DNA of 64,000 nucleotides, taken from positions 27,568,076 through 27,632,075 of the forward strand of contig NC_034014.1 in assembly GCF_000346465.2 (NCBI RefSeq), written 5' to 3'. Positions within the stretch are counted from its first letter, which is position 1; every line of letters begins with the position of its first letter. The translations under genes were made by a program, and so were the position numbers. Positions 32,701 through 44,100 of the stretch are shown here, one piece after another. The DNA comes from Prunus persica (taxonomy: Eukaryota > Streptophyta > Magnoliopsida > Rosales > Rosaceae). The notes below the pieces were generated by a model that worked only from the letters and a program-made list of their open reading frames with translations, did not search any database and was not told where the DNA came from.

Positions 32701-33344
32701 TATAGAATCAAAAAAGAAATTCAGTAAATGGGTGCTACCCAAAGAGCCCCTCACCGCTAACCACATAGTAATCAAGCTCATACCACAAAACCGATAAGCG
32801 GAAAACAAATGGAATCATAATAAACACAAACCCAAAGCTCACAAGACAGCGCTGATAGACACAAGTTCAAGTTCAACAGCAATCTCGGAAGAAAGAGAAC
32901 GGGTCCAACAGAGAAAGAGATAGAGAAAAGGTGGGCGCTTTGAAATGAACCTTGTAGAAAGGGAACGGGTCCAACTGGTTTTCCTGTTGAGAGCTCCAGC
33001 AGCAGGAGCCAAACTCACCCTTCCCACATAACGAGCCGAACATGACTGCTTTCTGAGATAGGCAAAATCAAAAACACATTGAGAGCACAAATTAAGAAAC
33101 TTTTTGGTTTAGCAAAACAAAAACACATAAACACAACAGAGATTAGATTTGAACATACGAGGGTTCTACATCTTGAGTGGGTTTGTCGGGCTTTCTTCTT
33201 CTGTAAATCGCTTCACACTGTTGTCGTTGATCGGCGACTTTACCTCCTGAAATGTGTTCCTTAATAATGGAAATTAACTAGGGTAATGGAGAAGACTAAT
33301 GGAAGAAATTAGGGTTTTCTCTCAGTACCTGCGTTGAAGTCCAT
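29711..33344 (-). CDS. HASPIN: Haspin histone H3 kinase
   Basis: Fifteen coding exons (minus): 33344-33329, 33246-33159, 33052-32951, 32602-32500, 32365-31824, 31705-31582, 31495-31386, 31256-31145, 30974-30882, 30799-30738, 30658-30528, 30429-30359, 30275-30223, 30101-30035, 29836-29711. Sum 1800 nt, 599 aa, the length I recall for Arabidopsis haspin. N-terminal block EAIYRRRKPDK and AFELLEESPSP precede the kinase: P-loop KIGEGTFGEAF, Lys in CKIVP, ENDHP, FVLEHGGKDLESFVL, catalytic loop HRDLHWGNILLS, and IIDFTLSRI replacing the usual DFG, a haspin trait. The end is DERDFRSLKKRLDKY. Haspin phosphorylates histone H3 Thr3 (Thr11 also reported in plants) in mitosis and guides the chromosomal passenger complex. 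The first coding exon is only 16 nt. Confidence 0.94.
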
Positions 33345-35045
33345 TAGAGAGAGAAGGATTTTGAATGCTTCGTCTTTTGGGCGGGAACTGTAGTAGAGGC
33401 AGAAATAAAGAGATGAAATGTTGCGTTCAGTGGAGAGAGAAAAGGGATGGCTTATAAGTTATAAGTCACCATTCTTATGACTTAAACGCTGCGTTTGGTG
33501 TAGACGGCATTATTCAGCGGGCTGGGCTGGCATGGCCAATGCTTCTTTCTTGGTGTTTTGGGTCTCCGATTGTACATTTAAAATTTTCAAACCCAACTAC
33601 AGTCTACAGCCCAGGATTGTGTTTCCTTTTTTTATTTTTTTAAAGTGGTTCTATGTTCATTTCAATCTTCTCCAAATAAAGATGAAAGAGAAACTTATTT
33701 GTGGATTTGCCTTAACTAAAGTTTTAGCAACCTTGTTGTTCAACCCTATTTTCTAAGTTCCCTATGATATGAACCATTGCTTAGGCTTAAAATCGATCTT
33801 GGCTCAACGTATTAGATCTTCGATAAGGGAAATTCGACATTGGATGTAAGGGGACGGATTCACTATTATGGAAAAGAAAAAAATTGCTATCGTCTAATTA
33901 TCTGTATCAACGTTGATAGCTTCTCTAAAATGGTCAGTTTCCACTAAACTCATCCTTCTTGTGGGTGAACAATTAATTAATGCTTAGCTACCCCGTGCTT
34001 CTTTGTCTTGGCATTTGTTGTTTAGCAAAGCCTAGAAGCCTCTGCATAGACAATAATGAAACCACCACTATTTGTTCACTCATTTGTTTGGTTTTTTTTT
34101 TTTGCCATTTCTTATGGTGCTTATTGTATTTCATCCCAATAGTATTTTTCTTGTGACTTTCTAATATGTTTGTATCATGCATGGATATATATTGCTCTAC
34201 TCTGAGCATTTTTTTCATTAATCTTAATTTGTTTGGAGAGCAAAATTAATATTGATATTCAAGCAAGAAAAAAGGGGAAATTTTAAACTTTATAATCAAA
34301 ACTCAAATCATTTCGGAAGGACAATTAGACACAACACAACCACCTAACCAGTATCCTACATAACCAAACCATATACCATATGGATGTTGAGAATAGTGTG
34401 ATCAAATTAGACCATACATACATATCCAAGTTCTAAGAATTTCAACATGTGGTATCAGCTAACACCCAAGTCTACACCTATCGCAAAAACTCCCCGCAAA
34501 AGTTTCAGAAAAAAAACTTTCATGTAATTTATATCCACAAACCATTTGAGAAATGATATTGTTTTTCAATCCGGAATCCCAAAATTACATTATGTAGGAG
34601 AAGAAGTCATTGTCTAAACATTAGAAACATACCAAAACTTACAAGCATTTCATCACATGAAATAAGAACACTCCATAATTTTTCTTTTTTGTAAATTTAT
34701 AATGTGATAAATGATAACTAATTGTTCTTTCGCAGTTTTCTAAATCGCTTGGGGCATTCTAGAAGAACGATAAGAAATATCTAGCGAAAAACAGGAGGAG
34801 AAATCATTTTAATCAGCATATTGTAGCTAAATCTGTGCGTTTTAGCGGCGATTGGTTACGGTTTACGGACCTTTAGTGACAAAATTTATGCCCCATAGGC
34901 AAAATGAGTTTAGCGACGGTTTTTTTCGCCGCTAACCGTAAGTAAAAACTCTACTTAACCGCCGCTAAAAGTTGTCATTACTTTAAATTCGCCTCCCATA
35001 CCCATATCTTAATTGGATCACAGTTTTTAAAAAGACTACCCATCA
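33345..35045. other. Haspin 5' region, duplicated segment and TE remnant
   Basis: 33345-33520 is the haspin leader and promoter. 33590-34440 is copy A of a segment repeated at 38515-40260. 34830-34990 has inverted phrases TTTTAGCGGCGATTGG and CCGCCGCTAAAAG plus AGCGACGGTTTTTTTCGCCGCT, a pattern of subterminal repeats of a DNA transposon remnant; boundaries unclear. Confidence 0.5.
33590..34440 (+). repeat. Segmental duplication, copy A (partner 38515-40260)
   Basis: Many phrases recur in order and orientation about 5 kb downstream, for instance TTCTCTAAAATGG, AATGCTTAGCTACCC, TTTGTTGTTTAGCAAA, GGACAATTAGACACAACACAA and ACCATATGGATGTTG. Copy A is shorter; copy B holds additional insertions. 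The segment has no gene of its own and abuts the haspin promoter. Confidence 0.75.
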
Positions 35046-35054
35046 AAAATTTAT

Positions 35055-35545
35055 GGCTTAAATATTGAAATGGTCCCTGTGTTTTACCTTATGGGCCAAT
35101 TTAGTCCTTGTGTTATTAATTTGGCCAATTTAGTCCTTGTGTTTGTATCTGTTAACAAATTTGATCCTTTCCGTCAAAATTATGTTAAAACCTTAAAAAA
35201 GAACATTTAAAATTAATTTAAAATTTTGTAATTAATTGTAAAGATTTAAACTCAAATAATAATAATGCTAAAATGATTAAAACTCACACAACCTCAACCT
35301 CCAATGGTCTCGATTCCTGTAGGAAAAAAAAAGAAGGGTTCTTAGTAGAATTGATGCCTACTCTTTTCTTGCTGCAAATTTTCTTCTATCTTCTGTTTAA
35401 GATTTTCTCATACTCTACCCTTCATCTCTCTCTCCTCTCTGATCCATTGGTCTGAATGTGGTCGACTTTTGCTACAGCCAGGATGATCAATTGGCGGTAG
35501 AGTCGTCAAGCTTACGGTGACAGGCTATGATGATCTTCATGATTT

Positions 35546-35584
<39 letters not shown>

Positions 35585-35915
35585 GTTGTAGTTTAGGTGG
35601 GGTTGGAATGGTGGTGAGGGTGGTTATGGTTTTGGGGTTGGAGTGGTGGTGGTGATGGTGGCTGGGTTTGGGAGGTGGTTGAGGTGTGTGCGCAAATTGA
35701 GGAAGGTGAAATTTAAAAGAAATATATCCATTTTCAGTTTGAATTAAAAATTTTATCATCAATTACAGTTTTTTTTAATTAATTTTATATTTTTAAAGGA
35801 ATGGACCACATTGACTAATATATACAAATACAAGGACCAAATTGGCCAAATTGATAACACGGGGACTAAATTGGCCTATAAGATAAAATACAGGGACCAT
35901 TTTAACATTTAAGCC
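35055..35915. mobile_element. Mutator-like non-autonomous element, 861 bp, 9-bp target duplication
   Basis: The element opens GGCTTAAATATTG and closes CATTTAAGCC. Its terminal inverted repeats extend over about 105 bases (left phrase GGTCCCTGTGTTTTACC, right phrase reverse-complemented GGTCCCTGTATTTTATC). Perfect 9-base direct repeats AAAATTTAT flank it at 35046-35054 and 35916-35924. Long terminal repeats with a 9-bp target duplication are the signature of MULEs. The inside (35200-35800) contains a GA tract and GGTGG-rich sequence, with no transposase; it could be captured host DNA (Pack-MULE style) but no donor gene is recognised. Confidence 0.88.
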
Positions 35916-37267
35916 AAAATTTATTTATGCTCACTGGGGATCGCTTATCAGACCGAATAAACAAAAATGTGGTTTATGGAGGAATACAATAAACGATAAA
36001 AAATTGAAACCTAGAGATGGAGCTACTTTAGTTTACATCAACTAATACTCAATAGATATACGGAGCAGGTGTTCGCTTTACATCAACCAGTATAACAATT
36101 GCAACCCCTGCACTTGAAGAGTGATTCCAATGTTTTTTTCTCAACCTTTTAATTGCCACTTCCTGCGACACATGGGGCAAATGCCTGAGAAGTATGTGAA
36201 TTTACCCATTGATGCAAACTGCAAGATAAAAGAACAAGCGATTTAGTGAATTATCATCAAGCTGTACCAAAAATGAACGGAATAATTAATATCATATAAA
36301 AATTATAAACTAAGAAACATAAATCAGACTGATAATGCAAAATGTGAAATGTCCGAATCTAGTCGGATCAATGCATGAAATAATAAAGGTTTTCCCACCT
36401 CAAATGCATGTAATGTAAGCAATTTGGTTGGCCTTCTTGATAATAGAACAATAATGTAGGGTTTGACTATGTACATGATGTTCTAAGGTGTCGGCAGAAG
36501 ATCCGACACCAGATATTTGAATCATATTTGGTAGTTCATAGAAGAAAAAGAAAGAAAATCCAAATGCTAATGCTTGTAAATTAACAATGAATTGCATATT
36601 GCATACTATTGAGAAATAAAGCAAGACCCCCACACAAATCAGAACAGAAAACTCGTACACATTCACATATCCCAAAAAAGGATAAGAATTAGAGCTCCAG
36701 AGAAGTAGACGAAATAGAACATATGCCAAAAAAGGGCACTTAAGAGTTAAATTTATACACATTTACACCTGCAGCAATTGATTAGTTCCAAATTGATTAA
36801 CGAATACAACAGATAGAGAAGAGATAAAGAAGACACTGTGTTTAAAAAGCCCAGCACATATTCGAAAATAGAGTTCTGTCAAGAGAAAACTGTTTCTATA
36901 CAATGTGTGCAATACATAACTTTCACAACAAACGTGTTTCAAGTATAGGCAAATGAATTAGCAAACAAGATCACAATGTAAAATTTTCAAACTGATCAAA
37001 ATCAGTAATTCTTGAAGAAGCCAATTCATATTAAATTCAATAATACCATCAAGCTAAAATTCATTCTACTGTGATTAAATAAATGCAAAAAGGTTAGCAC
37101 CATAGAAGTGACAGAAAAGGAAAATTTAAACGATAGTTATAAATAGTATAAAGTATTGCATTTAAAAGAAAGGAACCGAATAACGAACTGAGAAGTGAAT
37201 GAGAAGAGACTTTGTATCTTCCATGAGTTTTTTTTATAGTGTAGCAAGGACATTTGTCATTATAAAA
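35916..37267. other. Spacer with a possible orphan exon at 36160-36234
   Basis: On the minus strand, TTGCAG at 36230-36235 is followed by an open frame containing GICPMCRRKWQLKG and a stop near 36152. This could be a last exon of an unrecognised transcript or chance. The remaining sequence is AT-rich, and the long minus-strand frame at 36400-36762 is hydrophobic low-complexity with no known domain. Confidence 0.3.
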
Positions 37268-37511
37268 TGTTGACAAGTGTCATTCTGTGATTAGTTGCTT
37301 ATATGGGTTTGTTAGAAGTCTGCTAGAGAGTTCGTTGGGTCAATTAGTTCAAGATGAAGGTGTTAACTGTATAAAGGTTAACCATTCTTGTAAAACTCTC
37401 ATTATCATCAGAAATAACAACAATCTTCTCCTTCTACAATTGTCTCTGTAATTCTTTTTATAATTCTTCATTGTTTTCAGTTTTGAGAAGATATACTCTC
37501 AGGAAACAAAA
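37268..37511 (+). mobile_element. Possible solo LTR (Copia-like)
   Basis: Starts TGTTGACAAGTGTC and has the look of an LTR U3-R-U5: a TATAAAGG-like box near 37371, then AACCATTCTTGTAAAACTC and a run resembling Copia R/U5 sequence. The right end and target duplication cannot be fixed. Followed by a roughly 75-bp-period duplication (ATTACACAGCATAATG at 37524 and 37584). Confidence 0.35.
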
Positions 37512-37938
37512 CTCAGAAGCCTATTACACAGCATAATGCACCAAAACAAAATTCAGACAAAACAAACATACTCTCAGGGTGCTATTACACAGCATAATGC
37601 GACAAAACTGTCATTCCAACAATCTTCTGCCCAATGACAACTATCAAATTCAAGTTGTGTCATCCTTTCGAATTCGAATGATCATTTTTCTGCAACCTAA
37701 ATTTGAAAGGTTTTGGCTTGCAAAAGCTAATTAAAGAATGTTATTTATTGGCATTGGCAGACAAATGAAATTTGAAAATGCGGATTGGCACAACAACATT
37801 CTTTAGGAATTTATTCAGTTTCTCAACAGCAACCAAATGCAAACATAGAAGTTTAATGGATAAACCAAAATTATGACTTGCATTACATCTAAAAAGAAAA
37901 TGGAAATGTAGAAAACAAACGATAAAAACAGAAATGAC

Positions 37939-38048
37939 ATGAAAAGAAGAGAGCTTGAGGGTGTTAAAGGCAATGAGCTTGGCAGCCACACTGCCCCAGT
38001 TGTCACTACCCACAACACAACGGTGACTGGTTTTGTGAGGAGCTTCAT
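37939..38048 (-). pseudogene. NAD-dependent glycerol-3-phosphate dehydrogenase, exon fragment
   Basis: The minus strand reads MKLLTKPVTVV in one frame, then GSDNWGSVAAKLIAFNTLKL in another, followed by SSFH and a GT donor. This matches the Rossmann opening of plant NAD-GPDH (VTVVGSGNWGSVAAKLIA). The frames are split by an exact 5-base tandem duplication (CACAA twice at 38011-38020), and the second Gly of the GxGxxG motif is Asp. No further GPDH exons were found in the next 2 kb. A decayed fragment; the CCTAG|GTACG donor at about 38263 hints that it may still be transcribed. Confidence 0.6.
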
Positions 38049-38514
38049 ATTTCTCCTAAACTTGATTTAGGATTATTGCATTTCAAGTTCAGAAGGGAAA
38101 CCCATATAATAAAATCTCGAATCAGCCCTAAATATATCAAGTTCAACTCAAAATTAAGACAAAATCTAAAACCACAGAAGGCATCATATAATACCAGAGA
38201 ATATAAATCAAAGTTGTCATCATTGTAAGATCTAGAGAAAACCAGCCATAGAAACGTACCTAGGGCAGAATCAGAGCCACGGGACGTTCAACTGAGAAGA
38301 CAAGAAGAAGGCGAAACGCCAAATCGATGTAGAAGACGAGACGCTCGCCCCAACCCTCGCCCTCGTCGTCGTCGTTTGGGTTCCAGAGTCCGGGCTTGGA
38401 CTTGGACCCGAAAGGCCATGTTCAATCTCAGTCAAACTTAAGCCCATAAACAATGACTAGGACTTGAGAAGCGTGGTCCAATTTGGCCCACCAAACAAGT
38501 CGTGATTTTTAAAA

Positions 38515-40260
38515 TCCCAAATTTAGCTCTGGATTGTGTCTCCTTTTTTATTTATTGTCTTTTTCAGTGGTTACATGTTTTAATATGAGTAGCCTAGTAA
38601 AATTGTAAGGTGTGGTGGGGTATTCAAAGAACATTTTTGGGCTCTTTGGGAGTGATTTTGAAAAGGCCGATAATTATTTTTATGGAGAATTATTTTTTTA
38701 AATAATCACTTTAAGTAATTTTAAGTGATTTTATAGAGAAGCACATGAGAGGTGCTTCTCCCCAAAATCACTTAAAATCACAAAAAGTGATTTTTTAAAG
38801 AAGTACGTGGGAGGTGCTTCTTTCCATAAGTAATTATGGCATATTCAGAATCACTCATAAACGAGCCCTAAGTACTTTGATTAAATTTTCTATAGGAAGT
38901 ACTTCCGCTTATAAGTAAGTCATAGCCCAACATTATTTGTGACGCAAGATTCAATTGTAGAAAGAGTTGGCTTACATAAGCCTTTCTTCTCTTTCCTTTT
39001 CACGGTCATATGGAAAACATATAAGATCTATTATTTTGCCTCATTGTAAATTCTTTGTAACAACTTTATTTAAACAGTTTAAACTTATTTTAAAAAAATT
39101 CAGACACCCTTTACATTCCCGTATTCAGCTCCCCAAATTTGCATCTCTCCATGCTCATATGGCTTTGCATTAACTAAATTTTAGCACCCTTGTTATTAAC
39201 CATTCCCAGAGAAGATACATTTTCCAAGCTCCATTTGATATAGACCTGTTGCTTAAGCTTAAATTCAATCCTGGCCCAATTACAGATCCTAGTGTTTTTA
39301 ATTTAGTGTGTCTTTTAGCTTTTCAATTGGCTCTAATTGGAAGAGCTCTCAACAATCATGCATCAATATTTCCTTTTGCTTGAGAAATTGATGGGCAAAT
39401 ATCACTTTCTTTGTTTGGGAAGAAAAAAAATTGGTACTATCTAATTATCTCTATCACAATTGACAGTTTCTCTAAAATGGCCAGTTTGCACTAAATCCAT
39501 CCTTGTGGGTGAACCCATTAACTAATGCTTAGCTACCCTGTGCTTCTCTGTCTTGCCATTTGTTGTTTAGCAAATCCTAGAAGCCTCACCACAACTTGTT
39601 CACTAATTTGTTTGGGTCTTTTTGGCCATTTCTATTTGTTGGGTTATATCTTCTTATAAATTCTTTTTTTTTTCAAGGGTGTTTTGTAATTTTCTTATAT
39701 GTTATACTGTGCATGAATATATATTGCTCAATTTTGATCGGCATTCTGTTAAATTTTAGAGACACAAGTTAGTAGCCCACTACTAATAATACCGATATTG
39801 TCTCCAACTCAACCAGGTTCTATCATAAAAGATCTTGATGATATTAATAGTGAAACCACTCATATTATATTTATTTTTATCAAGTTTCAAATGTGGGACT
39901 TATTATATTCCTCAACACACACTTTTGCTCCTTCCATCCAATTGTGCAATTACAAATGCCTTTAAAAATAAACTCATTTTCATCAATCTTAATTCATTTC
40001 GAGCCTAATTAATATTGATATTCAACCAATAAATAATAATAAAAAAAGGGGAAATTTAAAGCTTTATAATCAAAACTCAAAGGGACAATTAGACACAACA
40101 CAATCACCTAACCAATATCTTGTGGATTTTGGATAATGCTATATTAACCACTAATGTCCTTGTTTAAGTCACATAAGCAACCATATACCATATGGATGTT
40201 GTGGAAAGTGTGACCAAATTAGATCATATACACATATCCAAGTTGTAAGAATATACAATA
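38515..40260 (+). repeat. Segmental duplication, copy B (partner 33590-34440)
   Basis: Direct-orientation copy of 33590-34440, expanded by the MITE at 38639-38868, by about 200 bases at 39745-39955 that contain CAAATGTGGGACTTATT (an LTR-like phrase), and by a short insertion near 40130-40180. The two copies lie upstream of haspin and of the broken GPDH locus respectively. Confidence 0.7.
38639..38868. mobile_element. MITE, about 230 bp
   Basis: Terminal inverted repeats: GGGCTCTTTGGGAGTGATTTTG at the left; the right end reverse-complemented reads GGGCTCGTTTATGAGTGATT. Inside are self-complementary AAGTGATTTT / AAAATCACTT and GAAGCAC blocks. It resembles the element at 1034-1276 in the terminal GTTTGGGAGTG phrase, so both may belong to one superfamily. 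No clear target duplication. Confidence 0.65.
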
Positions 40261-40773
40261 ATAAATAATCCTAATTAATTTGCAAGTTAGCTTATTATAA
40301 TATGGTGTGGGTAGGGCACAAGATGTCTAACTATTTTTTAAAAAAATTTAAAAACTTGATGACATAATTATGTGATGATTAACTGAATCTGCAGGTTCAG
40401 AGGATACCAAACGATATCTTTCAAATCAAATTTTGTTAGGGTTTCTTTTTCAAAGTTTATGGATAATGTAGACGAGCCACCCTATAAATCATATCGCTCT
40501 TTCATTTTCAGTTGATGAGGAATTGTAATCAATATTTCTTTTGCAGTGCCATATATCTTTCTTTTTAGTTTATTCCTCTCTTTTTCACCTCCTAAAGTCT
40601 TTTCTTGTCCCTCTATAAACCCTAGCTCGTTCAGGTGGTATTTAATTCATGTTAGTAGTTGCATATATACTTTCTGCAATGGTTGAAAAGATGAACACTA
40701 TTTTGCAAAAAAAATCCCCCAAAAAAGGGATAATCTTTCGAAAAGGATAATGTTACATACATTTTGTTTTATT

Positions 40774-41166
40774 ACACTAATACCTCTTGAGGTTTTTGGT
40801 GTTTTCACAAAACTCCTTGAAATTTTAAAAATTATACAAACACCCCTTGAGGTTTCAAATTGTTTTTACAAAATTCATTCTCGTTGATTGCTCGTCCAAA
40901 AATTGATGATTTCATTACAAAAAAAATATGTATGCAAGTGACAAAATTAACCTTAATGAATGAATGTGCAATCTAATCTCAAAGGCTAACTTTTTCATTT
41001 AAAATTATATATATATATATAATTACCAATCATTAGACGAAAAATTAACGGAAATGGATTTTATGAAGATAATTTAAAACCTTAAAAGGTGTTCGTGTAA
41101 TTTCTAAAATCTTAAAGAATTTTGTAAAAAACTCAAAATTCTTAAAGGGTGTTAATGTAAATAACT
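40774..41166. mobile_element. Foldback element, 393 bp, with 13-bp flanking repeats
   Basis: The two arms are imperfect inverted copies over roughly 150 bases (left CACTAATACCTCTTGAGG, right reverse-complemented CATTAACACCCTTTAAG; left AAATTCATTCTCGTT, right AAATCCATTTCCGTT). ATTTTGTTTTATT is present exactly at 40761-40773 and 41167-41179. If that is the target duplication it is unusually long; part may be chance in T-rich DNA. No coding capacity. Confidence 0.6.
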
Positions 41167-44100
41167 ATTTTGTTTTATTGTTATATAATATAGACTATGA
41201 CGCATACAACAATTCCTATGATGGGAAGTAGAGCATGCTTAGAAAACTAGAAAATTTGGAATTTACGAGGGCCTTTTGGTGGGCGAAAAAGTCGTGCTAG
41301 CTAGCGCTCTGGTCCACATTCCCTCAAATCTCTGCAATCTGCATGGATTCCCCTCATTCACCGCATGGAATTGGCGTATGTCAATGTCATGCCAAGAATT
41401 ATTTGTCATGCCACGGTATTCAGCTAAGTTTTAATCATTCACTCAATTTTGTTTCATTATTCTTCCTAATCATCATGGTTGAGAGTCTCACGAGTCACAA
41501 CATGTTACAAAATTCAGATGTGATTAGATAAAATATTAAACTGTGCATTTATGTATTTCACAGAATTTTATTTAAAAAAGGAAACAAACATATAGCGTAA
41601 TATAAAATTGTGTATCAACTAATCATTAATTTAATAGTATTTTTCGTTTTAATGCTAGAAGAAATCTCAAATTCAATTCCCTAATTCTGCCGTAAAATAA
41701 TAGTTGTGTAAAATCAACAACTTATCTGTTTCAACTATAAAAATCTATTTGGTTGAATCTTGCATGTAATGGTTGTCTAAACATGTCACTCAGAAACTTC
41801 GTAATCATATGATTCAAAAGAAAGATCAAATTCACAATCACCGGGATCCTAAAGAATCGAACTCAATTAATGCAGTATTTTCAACATAAGAGTCACGGGT
41901 TGCGCGCGCGGCTAAATGAAGATGCATAATTTTAATCAAAATTATAACATTATGCCACATGCATTGTGATCAATCAACGGACGTCGCTTACATTGCATGC
42001 AATCAATTTATAAGTCTGATCCTCCTTGAAAGCAAGTTTTTTGTTGTCGTTATTGTTTATAAGACCTCTCTTATGTTTTTTTCTTTTTTACAAAGTAATA
42101 TTCTAAACGGCTCTAATGTTCGGGGAGGAAAATTAAACTCGGGTGCAAAGGAACATGCACATTATCTTAATCAACTGGCCAAGACCTCCCTTATACTAAA
42201 TTAGAATATTAATGGCACACAGCTAAATCATAAACATAACTTATTCAATGTCAACAGACTGAACAGATCATTGCATGGAAACGTTACGCCAATGCTGTGG
42301 TGATGATGGTCAGTTTTAGCATGAGGGTTTTGGCATGTCAAGCAAGGGATCAGATTCATCAGAAAGGGAAACCTAGTAAAGGATGGCAGATGGGGATTGC
42401 TTAGCTTGAATTATTTAGGTCCATGTCATGTGTTACATGCCTACACGAAAAAGCAACCGATAAATAAAATCCAAAATATATAAATATTTGGCCACAGTTA
42501 TGGCTACGTACAAGATTTCAATACGCATGCACGTTTTAGACAAAACCATGCAGGCACCTAACATCCACGTACAATTATACAAGCCAATTGCTTGAGAGGG
42601 ATTCTTTTGCCAAGTTAGGCACAAGCAATTGTTCAATACGGGGTTGATAATGTCGACATTGAAAATGTTGTGGTGGTTGTTAATAGCTTGTACACATCGG
42701 TAGCTCAAGCCTCTTTAATTTGATGGACGATTTCCTAACGCCTAATGATTTCCAACACCAAAATAAAAAGCACCAATCGATCTACTTCTATGTTTATATG
42801 AATGGACATGGACATAATTTTGGTAGCTATGCGTAGGGCCATATGGGGTATAATGATTTGCAAATTAACAAAAATTCAAAGAAAACTTGATTTGATGGGC
42901 GATTTACGAGCGGCTATAGGGTTGAAGTTCCTTTTTACTGCTTCACATGGCTTCACAGAAAAAGAATAGACTACTTGACTAATTCGACGATCAAATATGT
43001 ATTATTATGGATAACACAAAGTCTCAAACCTTAGTGTAAGTGTGTGTGTGTGTGCTCTAGTGATGATTCCTTGAAATATTCATATTGATATATTCAATAA
43101 CTTGTTTACTTACCTAATGGTCAATTTGGACTAAGAGACCATGTTACAAGAAATCTCAACTAAAAGAAGCCAGTGGTCCCAATTTTTATTTGTTTAAATA
43201 TAAAACTGAGATCAGGTTGCAGGAAAACTACCAAGAAGTGGACAGCTTATGCCAGATACCAAATTGCCAGCGGTGATTTCTAGAACATATAATATAACTC
43301 AAATAAATCATTGAATATTTTCCCTTTTTTTTTTTCTGACCTATTAGTTTATGGATGAACTAATTTTTTCTTAAATATAGTTTTATTTAATTATTAAACC
43401 TATTAACATATTGATTGGCTCAAAAAAAAAGAAAAAAAAAGTGAATGTTGTGTGGTGTTACGAGTTTTAAATTTGCAGCCAAGAGGGGAAGCACACTGAA
43501 AACTATATGATATAATAGTATTCTACTACTGCTTTTGCATAACAACTGATTCCCTATAGCATTGACAAATCACAAAGGAAAAAAAAATCCCTGTAGCATG
43601 CTGCATTTCAATAGTTTAAAATAATAATAATAATGTTTTTGTATAATTCATATTTGTTTTCTTATTTCAGTTTTTATGGTGAACCGAATTTCCTTGTGGT
43701 GGTACCACATGCCTTGCTGTCCTGTGACCCACCCCTTCGTCTTTCTTAGTTCATAGGAAGATAAGAATTCGGATGTCGTTGGATGCATAATTTAACTATA
43801 ATGCATAATTCAAATGATTAAGAGCATGCTAATAATTTTTTTTATTACAATCAAACCTGAGATTTATAATCCTTTTGGCAAGAGCTCATATTTGAAGTGT
43901 AGTTATGAACAGGTGGGAGATTAGAAACCATTACAAACTTTACAAAGTAGAAACAGAGCAAGAAGCAAAGCAATCTCTGTTTAATTTGATAAAAACAACA
44001 ACTGGTGTTTTTGATAAGGTTGAAGACAACTGGTGACAGATGGCATTTACATTCCAAATTTCACTAATTGCTCGTACTTGCATTGCATATCCGATATGCT

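Noticed and set aside
36400..36762. 120-residue hydrophobic minus-strand frame
   Set aside because: Phe/Leu-rich translation of AT-rich DNA, no family resemblance.
42433..42708. 91-residue minus-strand frame, considered as small secreted protein or miRNA precursor
   Set aside because: No signal peptide, no matching known miRNA sequence; the inverted CAATTGCTTG phrases are too short and poorly paired for a precursor.
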